Part shown: positions 1-11,513 of the stretch, piece by piece
Layout of the letters: every line of letters starts with the position of its first letter
How positions within the stretch are numbered: the first letter of the stretch is position 1
DNA from: Punica granatum
Taxonomy: Eukaryota > Streptophyta > Magnoliopsida > Myrtales > Lythraceae
Direction: 5' to 3'
Length of the DNA stretch: 64,000 bases
Assembly: GCF_007655135.1 (NCBI RefSeq)
Contig: NC_045127.1
Location: forward strand, 40,497,538-40,561,537
Notes under the pieces: generated by a model
What the model was told of the DNA's origin: nothing
What the model saw: only the letters and a program-made list of their open reading frames with translations
The model's database searches: none
Position numbers and translations under genes: made by a program

Positions 1-185
1 TGGGTAAGGGCCTCAATTCGGATTGGGACTATTAGTCGGGTTGGAATCCAATCAAGTCTACCACTAGTCGAAAGAACCGCTTTCCTTTGTTCCCAGGCTC
101 CGCCGCCACATGGAGCAAGCCAACTGCCACTGCTCCCCACCACAAGGCTAGCTGGAGAGGGAGAGGGCGCGGGTCATAGGAGGAG
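1..185. other. Left-edge flank of the nested copia element
   Basis: No gene is recognised. The first ~50 bases resemble the 3' body of a short dispersed repeat seen again near 20.6, 23.9 and 63.3 kb (shared wording around TTAGTCGGG). The remainder is a GA-rich stretch that would join the sequence at 14914 if the copia insertion were removed, because AGGGG occurs at 186-190 and again at 14914-14918. Confidence 0.4.
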
Positions 186-190
186 AGGGG

Positions 191-571
191 TGTTAACTCT
201 CAATCTCTCGTGTATAAGTTCCTTAAACATTCGAGTGCACACTTTAATGCACACATAAATCTATCGTCTCTTGTGAATACGAGAATTCTATTCTGCAGTA
301 TTAGTGCGGTAATTCTGATTCAACACGCAGAAGAAGAAAGGAGAGAAAAGGAAGAGATGATGAATTGTTTCTTCATTCATCAAAAGGCAACATAACCAAT
401 TGTCTAAACAAACATTACATCCATAGGCTGAGTAACTACCAAGTTAACTATATACTATAACTTACATTTGAATTTCAAAACAACACACACATACTAACAG
501 ACACAAACGGATAACTACTGCACTTGAACACATAAATGACACAGATCAATGACTGATCCACCCTTCTGACA
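191..571 (-). repeat. Left (3') LTR of the outer copia element, with duplicated tail to 716
   Basis: Begins TGTTAACTCTCAATC like the right LTR at 14596. It contains an extra segment (about 350-450) that the right LTR lacks, so the right copy has an internal deletion. The stretch 572-716 after it is the 3' end of the internal region. At about 717 a second partial LTR copy begins and runs to about 985, again followed by the same internal tail. The unit is therefore partly duplicated in tandem. Confidence 0.8.
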
Positions 572-716
572 CTTCTCCTTGGATCAGAAGCTAATACTGA
601 CACCAATCTTCTGTCTGAGATTATTGAACCTTCCAAAGCTAAAAGCTTTAGTGAACATGTCTGCTAACTGATCTTCTGAGCTGCAAAATTCCAACTTTAT
701 TGAACATGTCTGCTAA

Positions 717-1050
717 CTCTGATTCAACACGCAGAAGAAGAAAGGAGAGAAAAGGAAGAGATGATGAATTGTTTCTTCATTCATCAAAAGGCAACATAAC
801 CGATTGTCTAAACAAACTTTACATACATAGGCTAAGTAACTACCAAGTTAACTATCTATTGTAACTTACATATGAATTTCAAAACAACACACACATACTA
901 ACAAACACAAACGGATAACTACTGCACTTGAACATATAAATGACATCGATCACTGACTGATCCACCCTTCTATCACTCCTCCTTGGATCAGGAGCTGATA
1001 CTGACACCAATCTTTTATCTGAGATTATTGAACCTTCCAAAGCTAAAATC
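717..1050 (-). repeat. Second, partial LTR plus internal tail (tandem duplication)
   Basis: This stretch repeats about 318-650 nearly base for base, including the GAAGAAGAAAGGAGAG tract and the internal tail beginning GATCAGGAGCTGATACTGAC. At the join, the phrase TGAACATGTCTGCTAACT occurs twice (about 652-669 and 701-718), a possible short-homology substrate for the duplication. Confidence 0.75.
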
Positions 1051-1602
1051 TTTTGTGACCATTTCTCCTTCCTGCTGCACTTCCCTCAGATAAAAATACT
1101 TGACTTGGAAGTGTTTTGTTTTCACATGAAATACTAGATTCTGCGAGATTGCTATGGCAGCTTGATTATCCACATACAATGTAGTAGGCTCCTTTTCCTC
1201 AAAGCCTGAGTTATTTGTTAACTTTCTCAGCCAGATTGCTTGATTTACAACAGTTGTTGCAATGAATTCTGCTTCTGCAGTAGAGTGGGCAACCACTTCT
1301 CGTTTTTTCGAGCTCCATGAGAAACATGTTGATCCTAGAGAGAAGCAATAGTATGTTGTGCTTTTCATGTCATCCATTGAACCAACCTAGTCACTATCTA
1401 TATAGCCGTACAACCTGAACTGATCACACTTGTAAAACTTCACTCTAAGTGATGAAGTTCCCTTTAAATATCTAACCACCCTTTTTGCTACTACCATTGT
1501 GAGTTTCATTGGCACAGCTCAAATACCTTGAAAGCACACTGACTGTATGCAAAATGTCAGGTCTTGTGGCAGTCAAGTACATCAAACACCCAGTCAAGCT
1601 TC
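1015..1602 (-). pseudogene. Copia RNase H remnant, 3' part of outer element's pol
   Basis: A 120-residue open stretch (1377 to 1015) reads as copia RNase H: CFSWSSKKREVVAHSTAEAE, the VDNQAAIAI segment, then KTKHFQVKY and the carboxyl tail. Upstream to 1602 other frames continue the RT/RNase H linker (LTGCLMYLTATRPDILHTV). This is where the gypsy insertion breaks the reading frame. The matching N-terminal half of the element lies at 12629-14582. Confidence 0.85.
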
Positions 1603-1603
1603 T

Positions 1604-2038
1604 GTACACGTGAAGAACCTGTCATAAATACGTTGATTCCGCATAATACTAGAACTACGACATTCAATTTCCTATTGATTCTTAGAATTCCTAGGAAACC
1701 AGCATCCAACTCGAATCGAATCTGAGAAAGGGCGATAGAGCACGGTAGCTCCGAAACTTTATTAGATGAAAAAAAACTGTCTTTAGCTTTAGGGCTTACA
1801 ACACTTAAATAAGGTAAACGAAATTACAACTAAAGAAATAAACTTCTTAAAATTTACAAAAACGCCCAAATAACATAAAATTGCCTGTTTGAGGCCCTAA
1901 ATGAAGGAATTAGGCCTAAATCACGTTTGGTCACGGCCAAAGGCGTGAGTTGTGCTTCGGAGGCCGTTTCCCTCGAGGCAAGGTCGTTAGAGCCTGTTTT
2001 TCTCGAGATACCGATTTGCCCCGTCTTCTGCCGCATCA
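1604..2038 (-). repeat. Left (3') LTR of the gypsy element
   Basis: Pairs with 12186-12628. Shared landmarks are TAGGAAACC(A/G)GCATCCAAC, GAGCACGGTAGCTCCGAAAC, and the terminal CTTCTGCCGCATCA. The outer end is truncated and begins at GTACACGTGAAGAACC. Confidence 0.88.
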
Positions 2039-2597
2039 TTCTCCCTAGATAGAGAGAATTCGCCCTCGAATCATCATCATCCGAGCTATCACCTACGTAA
2101 GGAATCAGGTGCTTCACATTAAACACATATGCAGTACGAATGTGATTGGGAAGCTTAAGTCGATAGGTGTTCGGAATGATTTTCTCTACGACCTCCACAA
2201 GACCAATCTTTCTGGCAACGAGCTTATGGTAGTCACCAGCACGAAAACGATGCTTAGTAAGGACAGCCCAGACAAAATCGCCAACTTCAAACTTCACGTG
2301 CCTTCTCCTTCGGTCATCAGCAGCCTTCTCCAAATTATTTTGCACTGCCTCATGAATCTCTTGTAGCCCGTGAATGAAGTCAACTGCTTTCCCATGGACC
2401 CTGGTCTTATCCGACACGGTTAACAGATCAAGGGGACCCCTGGGAGTAACGTAGTACACCACTTGGAAGGGATTGAAACCGGTGCTGCGATTAACAGTAT
2501 GATTGCGGGCAAACTCAGCCTGGCATAACTTGATGTCCCAACTCTTCACATGCTCTCCTACCAAACTTCGCAACAGATTACCCAGGGACTGGTTCAC
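1854..2597 (-). pseudogene. Gypsy integrase C-terminal region running into the 3' LTR
   Basis: A 247-codon open stretch. It contains the end of the integrase core (GEHVKSWDIKLCQAEFARN, then STGFNPFQVVY) and the C-terminal DNA-binding part (FEVGDFVWAVL, KIIPNTYRLKLP, VFNVKHLIPYVG). An acidic run, SDDDDSRANSL, and about 60 more residues are encoded inside the LTR. No chromodomain is recognisable. Reading into the 3' LTR after a short acidic tail is a known trait of some CRM-type gypsy elements, so that lineage is a reasonable guess but not shown. Confidence 0.82.
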
Positions 2598-3782
2598 GAC
2601 CTCAGTTTGCCCATCGGTTTGGGGATAATAAGCACTGCTGAATTACAACTGTGTATTCACCATCTTCCATAAGCTACGCCAAAAGTGGCTAAGGAACCGG
2701 GTATCCCGATCAGAAACAATGAAATTCGGTTAACCATGAAGATGATACACCTCGCGAAAGTACAACTAGGCCACTCGAACAACATATCTTGTCTTCTTGC
2801 AAGGAATAAAATGCACCATCTTAGAGAATCGATCAACAACAACATAGATGGAGTCATTATCTCACTGAGTTCGCGGTAAACCCAGCACAAAATCCATGCT
2901 AACATCGTCCCAAGGCCGAGATGGAATTGGTAATGGCATATACAACCCAGCATTGGTAGCCATCTCTTTGGACACGTTGCAAACCTGAAACCTTTGCACA
3001 TACTTCTCCACCTCTTTACGTATGGTCGGCCAAAAATACAAGCCTTGCACTAACTGTAATGTCCGATCTCGCCCAACATGGCCTTCTCCATGCAATTCTT
3101 TAATAATTTGCAAACGAATGCTGCAATTTGAGATATACAATTGATTGTTCTTAAACAGAAACTCATCATGCAGCAAAAATTCTGATTTTTCTCCAGCACG
3201 AACTTTCCTCAAGACATTAGAGAAATAAGGATCAGTTTCAAGCAAATCACGAAGACAGACAAAACCAGGTACTTCAATATGCATGTTGACCAAAAAATTG
3301 CTCCTGCGGCTCAATACGTCAGCCACTCGATTTGTCACCCCCACCTTGTGCTTCACCATGAAGGTAAAATGCTGTAAGCAAGCAATCCATGTGGCATGCC
3401 GTGGAGACACCTTATCATGGCGGTGTAGATATTTCAATGCCTCATGGTTAGTATAAAGCACGAACTCCTGACGGAACAAGTAATGCCTCCAATGCTTGAT
3501 TGCTTGCACCACCGCATAGAACTCCACATCATAGGTGCTGTAATTCAACTTGGCTCCGGACAGCTTCTCACTAAAATATGCGACAAGCTTGTGGTTTTGG
3601 CTTAAGACTGCTCCAATGTCCACTTTAGAAGCATCATTGTGTAATTTAAAGGGTCTGGCAAAATTAGGCAAGGCTAGTATTGGGGCAGTCGTAAGACGCA
3701 TTTTAATAAATTGGAATGCCTTCTCCGCTTTCTCCATCCACACGAACTTTCTACCCTTCATACAATCTGTTATAGGTGTCAT
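2598..3782 (-). pseudogene. Gypsy RNase H and integrase N-terminal remnant
   Basis: The open stretch 3782-2862 (306 aa) starts in the RT connection (EKAEKAFQFIKMRLTTAPIL) and has the gypsy RNase H core (FKLHNDASKVDIGAVLSQ, YSTYDVEFYAVVQAIKHWRH, LYTNHEALKYL). It then carries the HHCC integrase entry (LHGEGHVGRDRTL, then a cysteine region) and the start of the core (PLPIPSRPWDDVSMDFV). Frameshifts separate it from 3001-2657, which continues integrase in another frame, and from the C-terminal part at 2597. Confidence 0.87.
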
Positions 3783-5592
3783 AATTGTGCTGAAGTGAGG
3801 GATGGAAGCTACGAACTTCAGTAATTGTCTTCGGTTGCGACCATTACTTCACCACTTTGACCTTGGACTCATTTACTTGCAATCCTTTCCTGGAGACCAC
3901 ATATCCAAGGAACAAGACCTTTGATGCCATGAATACACACTTCTTAAGGGAAACATAGAATTTCTCCCTATGAAGCACACATAAAACCGCCCACAGGTGC
4001 TGGAGATGCTTTGCATTGTTATCACTATAAATTAGAATATCATCGAAATAAACAACACACTTGCCAATGAGTGGTCACAAGGCTTGGTTCATCACACGCA
4101 TAAAAGTGCTTGGTGTGTTAGACAACCCAAAAGACATCACCAACCACTCATACAACCCTTCGTGTATCTTGAAAGCTATCTTCCACTCATTGCCGGGCCT
4201 TATGCAAATTTGATGGTATCCACTCTTCAAATCTAGCTTGGTAAACACCGTTGCACCGTTGATTTAGTCAAGCAAATCATCCAATCGTGGAATTGGAAAT
4301 ATGTACCGCATCGTTATTTTATTAATGGCTCGACTATCCACACACATGCGCTACAAACCACAACCTGCCTCTTCAACTCCTCATGTTCGCTATGACTCAT
4401 CCTGTAATAGGGTCTATTTGGTAGTGCCGCTCCTAGCTCTAAGTCAATTTGGTGTGACTATCACGCAAAGGTGGTAAGCAGTCGGGAAGCTCATCGGGAA
4501 AGACATCAATAAACTCAGCCACTACTGGTGCGGCTGCGGTTGAGATTGTCACCTTAGTGGCCACCTCTTTTTCATTAGCACATAAACTAGTTGTGACTCG
4601 TCCAACTCTTCTTCGAACCTGGCCAATGACAAGAGCTTTGTTTCTCCACTCATAGATGTCAGCTTCTTCGTCTCTTTACTGGGCACTAACACAATATTTA
4701 CATTCTCAAACACAAAACTGTATGAATTAATTCGCCCGCCATGAATTACATGGCGGTCATACTGCCACGGCCTCTCCAACAATAAATGACATGCATCTAT
4801 CGCAACCACATCACACCACACAACATCTTTATATTTCACGCCAATAGAGAAAGAAACCAATGCACGTTGTGATACAGTTACCTTGCCTCCCTTTTTCAGC
4901 CATGCTAGTTTATAAGGCTTAGGATGCTTCTCTGTTTTGAGGCCCAATTTCTACACTGCCTCTACAGACACAATATTCTCACAACTACTAGCATCAATAA
5001 CAAAATGACAAATCTTATCGAGGACAGTGCACGTGGATTGGAAAATATTGTGTCTCAGCCAATTGTCGTCAGCAACCTTAGGCGTTAAACATGAACGCCT
5101 AACAACTAGTGCCGTTCCGGTGTCTCTAGTCACTACTTCGTCAACGACCTCCTCACAATCAAATATAGAACCTTTGGATTCCTGCATATCCTCTTCATCG
5201 CTCTCTTGAAGAATGCCTTTTTGCCAGTGGCTTTCTTGCACTCGAATTGCTTGTGACCTACCTCGCCGCATCCAAAGCATCTCATCCCACTACCCGTTGG
5301 TTTATTTAATTGGATTGTGCTGGCCGTATTTCTATTGGCTTCCCTTCTAGGGCGATTCGCTTCGCTACTACTACCAACACCCCCAGAACGATTTGCACCA
5401 CTACTGTTCCCTACATTGGAGGAAATCCCGAAATTATTGTTGCATCGAGACTACTTCTAAACTTGTAGAGCCATTTGAAGTGCTGCCGAGACACTGATTG
5501 GATCAAATATATTAACGGTGTCTTGAATATGCATCCGTAACCCTCCAATATACCTCACCACCAATTGGTCTTCAGTCTCATGTACCTCATTC
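3783..5592 (-). pseudogene. Gypsy gag 3' end, protease and reverse transcriptase, heavily mutated
   Basis: Minus strand, several frames. The CCHC knuckle CFGCGEVGHKQFEC is at about 5240-5285. The protease region follows (HFVIDASSCENIVS near 4985-5020, then LAWLKKGGKVTVSQRALVSF to about 4549). RT is from about 4500 to 3800, with the catalytic strand VVYFDDILIYS near 4025-4060. Stops and frameshifts are frequent, so no intact polyprotein exists. The 5592 limit is where the nested 5.9-kb unit interrupts gag; gag resumes at 11514. Confidence 0.82.
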
Positions 5593-7636
5593 CGGGCTGT
5601 GCGCACTCGAATTTCATCTCGTCGGGGCACGCGTGCGCGTAATGCAACGCAGCTTGGGAGTGTTCACCTTCCCGGGGATGCGCGACGGAGGCACGTGAGA
5701 AGGAGTCGCCACTTGCCATTTTACGACCCGAAGGTCGAGGGCTGGCAAGTTACCCGGGTTTAGAGGTACGGGGTACACCTAATTGCTAAGGCATATGGTC
5801 TGCGAAATCCGAGGTTCCGAATTCGGGGGTTCTGATACATGCGAGCCTATATCTGGCATGCCCTATCGGTACTCTAGCTTGTCTAGGCTTGCCATTTTTA
5901 ATTTAAATACCGCTTAATTAAATTCCGCTCATCTTACGCGTTTTGACACCGTAAATTCGAAGAAACACTCCAACCGTCCGCTCTCCGACCGGGATTCTTA
6001 CATGAATAAATGTACAACATAAATCCTTACATTGTCCTCTCGAATAAAAAAAAATGCAAATTACATCGACTGAATCCCGATCGGTTTGCGTTCGGTTATT
6101 ATTCCACTCGTGCTCACCGTGTGGTTTGAAAAGACTGGAATTGAAATTAAGACGCGCGCTCAGTGTCAGGGGAATTGGACTCCGTGATCTACGATTGGGG
6201 CGTTGGACCCCCTATGAATCGTGCCCTAAAGGATCGGGCTCGATTCGCATAACAAACAAGTGCAAGAATGTTAACAAGCGGACATAAATAAACAAACAAT
6301 GAGGTTTTGTTATTGCTGAATTTACGTGAATTAACCAGTTATTAACCGGGGTATCTTGGCATGCAAATCCTACCCTAAATCAGACAAAGTGGGTACATGG
6401 TGTGAATCAATCAGAGATCACATCGGGAAGGTATTTCGCATTTGACATTATTTTCCAAGGACCTGACGTACGTGATGTCTGTTATCAAGTCTTGTGTTTG
6501 TGGGTTCTCTTAAGATTTTTCTATGTTGTGACACTACGGTTGTTACAAGTTATTACCGAACATGAATTCCGCCCGTAAGTCCTAGAACCTAGTGCCTATC
6601 CAGCTATTGCCCATTTTTTGTTTTAGCCAAGTGCACAATTAGTCTGGTATTTGTATTTTGAGCCAATCCACCCGAACTAACTACCCGAGACTATGCTAGA
6701 ATAACAAAAACTCATCGGTCGGATAGAGCGGGCTATGCAGATGAACCTGCGCCTAGACAGATAGCCCATCCCTACCCTGATACCATAGTGTTTCTCTTAT
6801 TCTAACCCTAGGGGTGTCGCTAAGTTGCAAATAGACGATTTTTCCCTTGAGGTGAAAATTATTTCGGAAAAGAGAGATTACACGGTGCGGGCCACCTCGG
6901 CCTGTGACCGGAGCTAACCAATCCCCAGGACCTTCCAGGGTTGTCAAGAACCCTAAAAAGCCAAAGGATCGGGTAATCTATCCGGAAGTGATCTAAGAAG
7001 AACTTCCACGCCCTGACCTGAGTTTCCTGAAATCAGGTGAGGCCTCGAGTCAAGACGCGCAAGTCCTTCCTAGACATCCATGTCACATCGAACCACGTGT
7101 CTCGAGTTTTATAAAATTTGCAAGTTTTGAGAAGGGCACCAACGTATGTTTGCAACCTATCGACGCGTGTTACCGATTAATTACCAATTCGTGAAAAATT
7201 ATTAGGGCCAAGTGAGTTAATTAATCGCCTGAACTTCCCAATTACCCCGTTAGTGAAATTATTGATTCAATTAATTAATATTTTGCCAAATGCTCTAAAT
7301 ATGCGGGTTTCAGACCGTCGAGCCGATCATTGATGGACCGTCTGATGCGAATCCTAATTTCCGACCACCTTGGGATTCAAAAATTAATTTTAGGTCGAGT
7401 TTGCATGATTAAACAGATTCATGTAAGGTTTCGATTAAAACGAGAAAATAAAGCGGTTAAACACGGATCAAAAGCACATTATCACGTCAAGCACGACAAA
7501 CATACATATTTTACACAATCGGTGTCGCCATGATCATGATAAACACATACAAACATACACAAACATAATATTAACGGAATTGATAAAATGGCACCGACTA
7601 ATGGAAATAGAAAATCATGCAAAGAGCACGTATTAT

Positions 7637-9382
7637 TAGGGGTGTGCACGAATACCGCGTATACCCGGAACCGGTCAGAACCTACCCGGTAGGGTAGGGT
7701 CCGGGTAACTCGTATTGAAAATATGGTAGGGTCCGGGTATCAAAATAAGGAACCGGTGAAATCCGATTCCGGTTCCGGTTCTAGCCTATGGGGTATCCAA
7801 AACCGGAACCGGAACCGGATGGTAATTACTTAAAAAAAAAAAGGTAAAGTTACCCTCATCAGTATCAGTCGGGATTGGGAAGAGCTGTTCTCACCACCTC
7901 AGTATCACCTCACCATCTGTTCTCTCTCTTTCTCTACTCTCTCTGTGGGCGGCGCTCGTTTGCCGTCGGGGTTAGGGTTTCCCTTTCCCGGGGCTCTTGC
8001 TCTGATCGAGGCCGGAAACTCCCGATTAGTGAGTGGGAAGCGTCAATTTCATCGATTACTCACCTCCCATGCCTTTTTGCAGACTGTGAGTCCGTGAGGA
8101 TCACCGGGCAAAGGAGGTGCGATTCACAGTGAAAAGCAGGACTTCGTCAGGAGTTATTGGAGGAAATAGTGTCTTCTGTCACTCGAGGTCAGAGATTCTC
8201 GACTTCAAAAATAGTAGGGGCCCCTTCCAGTGCTCTGTTCTAGGCTCAATTTGAGGCTTTTTGGGAGAGGCATCGGCAGTAGAGGTATGTCCGTCGGCCC
8301 TCTCTCTCCATTACTGCTTCTCGGTTGAATATGTCTTTTTGATTTGCTTCCTTGGCTGCTCACTGAATGCTCACCTGCTGATTTGGTATCGTTACTCTAG
8401 TCTTGAAAGCCCTGCTGATTTGTTCCTTGTTTGCTTAGTGACTTTGAATGCTTCATATCTGATGTTGTTTGTCTGTGTACAAGGTATGGTCGTGTGGTGT
8501 TGTTTGGCATCGTGGCGTTGGCACCATCCTATCAGTTCTGCTGACTTTGCATTTTCTTTGGCTGTCTGCACAATAGACAATGGCTACCATAGTGTGATAT
8601 TAACCTGCCATACTTCAGATTTTTGTTTCTTGACTTCCTTACTACAGTTATAATGAAATTGTGCTTATGATCCCCATATATTTTCTTGAGGAACTTGAAT
8701 TTGTTCCTATAGGATTGATTCTTAGTCTAGAATTATCTGCCCTTATATGATAACTTATAATATCGATAATTTTCAATGTGATACTATATGCACGAATGCA
8801 TGATTCCAATTATGATGATTGCAAAAAAACCCAAGAGACTTCAACCAGTAAACTTGCTTCAATGTTTCTTTTTTTAACCGTATTGAGTTCATAATATTGA
8901 TTTGCATGATTGAAGACATTATAAGTCAACGCATGCTTCAACTTCTGGTTTTCATTCTTTGATTTGTAAATCTAAGCTATAGATTTTGTACTTCCTATCA
9001 CTTCCATGTAAAGATGGGACTCAGTTATGTTTGTTGGGGGTTTAGGTTCTGTGATGATTCTTGAAGACACATTACCAGTCATTACTGTTGTAAAGAAATT
9101 ATCAGGGGCACATTATTAAGGAATTTGGCGACTATTGTGCCTGTAATAGCAGGTCCACAAGGATTGAAACTAGCATTTTCAAAGTTTGTATTAGTGGATT
9201 GAAAAAATTTACAAGTTCCAACAGGGTACCCGGAACCTGTGGTATAATACAGGTTCCGGGTAGGTTCCGGTTCCATGATTCAACAGGGTAGGGTCCGGTT
9301 CCAAAATCTTGGAATCGGTCCCTTACAAGGTAGGGTCCGGGTATCGTGAAAAAAACAGGGTACCCGGAACCGATCACCCCTA
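7637..9382. mobile_element. hAT-superfamily non-autonomous DNA transposon
   Basis: Terminal inverted repeat TAGGGGTG...CACCCCTA with an exact 8-bp target duplication CGTATTAT (7629-7636 and 9383-9390), the hAT hallmark. Both subterminal zones are packed with short GGGTACCCGGAACCGG-type motifs in both orientations, typical of hAT transposase-binding regions. Length is 1746 bp. The interior (about 7850-8300) has a CT-rich leader and TTAGGGTTTCCC, like a plant 5'UTR or promoter. A ~130-aa ORF at 8261-8653 matches nothing I know. No BED finger or hAT dimerisation domain is visible. Confidence 0.9.
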
Positions 9383-9469
9383 CGTATTATCATGTTGTAT
9401 ACATATAATTACAGAAACAAAATATTTAAACAGGGCACATACGTTGTCGGGCGGGGATCCAAGTAGGAA

Positions 9470-10000
9470 AGGGTAGGGTATCTTTAGAAAATGTCCAGGA
9501 ACTGATTTGAACAATTTTAAAAGAACAAGGACTGATTTGAAAATTCGGGAAAAATTGGGGCTGTGTAAAAATTACTGAAAATGTACCAGGACTTGTTTGA
9601 AACGAATTTCAAAATTCGGGCAGATCTGAAAAGTGAAAAAAAGCCCCAAGGACCAAACTGAAACAACTTTTAAAGTTTCCAGAACTGGTTTAAAAATCCT
9701 GAAAAATTCAGGGACTGATTGGAACGTGCTAAAAATGGCCGGGACTCGACTGAAACGAATTTTAAAATACGGGTCAGATCTGAAAAGGGTGGAAAATAGC
9801 ACTGGGACTAAACTGAAACAACTTGAAAAGTTCTTTAGAGTGGTTGGAAAATTCTGGAAAATTCAAGGACTGATTGGAAAATGGTAAAAATGGTTGGGAC
9901 TTGACTGAAACTAATTTTAAAATTAGGGGAAGATCTGAAAAAAAAATAAAATGCATCCTCAGGACTGAAATGAGACAAAATGAAAGTTCGTAAAATCGAG
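9470..10000. repeat. About three tandem copies of a ~155-bp AG-rich unit
   Basis: Landmark CAGATCTGAAAA recurs near 9622, 9776 and 9929 (spacing about 153-154). GGACTGATTGGAA and AAACTGAAACAACTT recur with it. It lies inside the long LTR-like unit. Chance ORFs run through it on both strands because stops are spaced with the unit. Confidence 0.75.
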
Positions 10001-10179
10001 TTCGGGACAAATCGGATCACCCACGCACTCCAAGAACGCTCATTCACGTCACATCCATCCAAGCAAACATTAATATTCAGAAATGGAGCCCTAAATATGC
10101 CACTAAGTCAAGAATTTACCTAGTTCGGAAAGTTGAGGGGTGATTCTGTAAATAATAAAAAAATAAAAATGCTGCTCGA

Positions 10180-11150
10180 GTTGGGCTGCTGAGGGAGGAT
10201 TGGGCCGGACGGGCCTGCTGGGATTTGGGCAGGGCCGAGTGGAATTAACTGTTGCTGGGCCAGGCTGGATGGCTACTGCTCGACCGAGCCGGATGACTGG
10301 GTTGGGCCGAACTGTTGGACCGTACGGACTGCTGGGCTGGGCCGACGCGAACGGTCCTGGTCGTTCCCTGTACGATCCAAAAAAAAAAAGGAAACCGACT
10401 CGATTAGTGTCGGAATGGGAACGAAGGAGGAGAGGCGAGCTGAGGGAGTCCAGAGATGGGCGAATCGGCCGAGCTAAGGGTTCGGTGAGTTGAGGGACGA
10501 GTCGAGAGTCTTCGAGCAAGAACGAGCTGAAGGAGAACCGAGGAAGGGCGGGGTTCAGCTGGGGAGTCGGGCCGTGGGCAGTTGAGCTCCGGGAGCACAT
10601 AACCCGGTCTAGAGCTGAGGGATTACGGGATCCGAACGAGCTGGAGAATCATGAATCGTGAGTTGTGGGGTTTTCGAGAGTTTGAGCTTCCGGTTTCTTT
10701 CTTTTTTTTTTTTCAATCCCTCAGCTGCCGTTTCTTCCCTATTTTTTTTTTGACACCGCGAGAGAGAGAGCGAGCGAGAGAGTTGGCGTCCGTTCGAGCT
10801 GAGGGTTTTTTTTTCGGAGAGAATCGGCGAGCTAAGGGATCCCAACCCTCGATTGAGCTGCCGGTTTTTGTTTGAAAAACCGAGAGAGAGAGAGAGAGAG
10901 TCGGCGTGCACGAAATCCGTTGGCGTGTGCAGAGAAGTTGGCGTGTGCAAAGGTTAGCGTGTGGAAGGCTCGAGTCAAGAGGCGTGGCAGCGGTCACGGG
11001 CTCTGTCGTCCTTGCAAGGAGGAAGAAAAAAAAGAAAAGAAAACTGAGAGGAAAGGAGGAAAAGAAGAATAGGAACGTGGGGGGCATAGAGTCAACGGTC
11101 AAAAGTCGTCTGACTTCTGACCAGTTCTGACTCTTTTTTTTTTTTTTTCC
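10180..11150. other. GC-rich then purine-rich non-coding stretch of the LTR-like unit
   Basis: From 10180 to 10360 the sequence repeats GGGC(C/T)GGGC-type words. From 10690 to 11150 it alternates GA runs, poly-T runs and CGAGAGAG tracts. Overlapping ORFs on both strands, up to 187 codons, have low-complexity translations rich in Ser, Arg, Pro or Lys and no domain. I do not call genes here. Confidence 0.6.
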
Positions 11151-11513
11151 GAATTCAACGCGCGTACAAAATTGAAAATTCCGTCTTCTTGATCGGATGT
11201 CGAAAAAATGATTCGAGACCGCCATTGTGCTCAGAAAAATTCGTTGATCGATATTATGCAATAAAATTATTTTCAATCTCGAATTTTGCTCCGAATTTTG
11301 AAAATTGACGTCGATGTACGCAAAATTCGAAAACGTCCCAAATAGTATTATTTTTGAAAAATCATAAAATTGGTGTTAAATTAGGGAAATTTGTTGTTTC
11401 CAAAAAGTCGCGTATACTCGAGTAATTAATCGGAAATACTTCCCTTACGGGTGGCAAAATGACGATTTTTCCCCTGTAGAGCCGGTGGACCAAAATTGGG
11501 TGCTGACACGGGC

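Larger units (their letters stand above)
5598..11508. mobile_element. Long non-coding LTR-like unit (solo LTR or LARD remnant) in the gypsy gag gene
   Basis: Ends are TGTGCGCACTCG... and ...GGTGCTGACA, so TG..CA. They are flanked by a perfect 5-bp target duplication CGGGC (5593-5597 and 11509-11513). Removing the unit and one CGGGC restores the gypsy gag reading phrase across the join. Without the hAT inside it the unit is about 4.2 kb. I find no second copy of either end internally, no PBS, and no gag or pol similarity. The simplest reading is a very long solo LTR; a LARD whose LTRs are no longer alignable is the alternative. The ORFs inside (for example 10.1-11.3 kb) look like chance ORFs in GC- and purine-rich repeats. 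Confidence 0.72.

Noticed and set aside
8261..8653. 130-codon plus-strand ORF in the hAT element as a gene
   Set aside because: No transposase or other domain; rich in Cys/Leu/Ser from T-rich intron-like sequence.
10103..11276. Overlapping ORFs of 64-187 codons on both strands
   Set aside because: GC- and purine-rich low-complexity sequence inside the LTR-like unit; translations lack domains and both strands are equally open.
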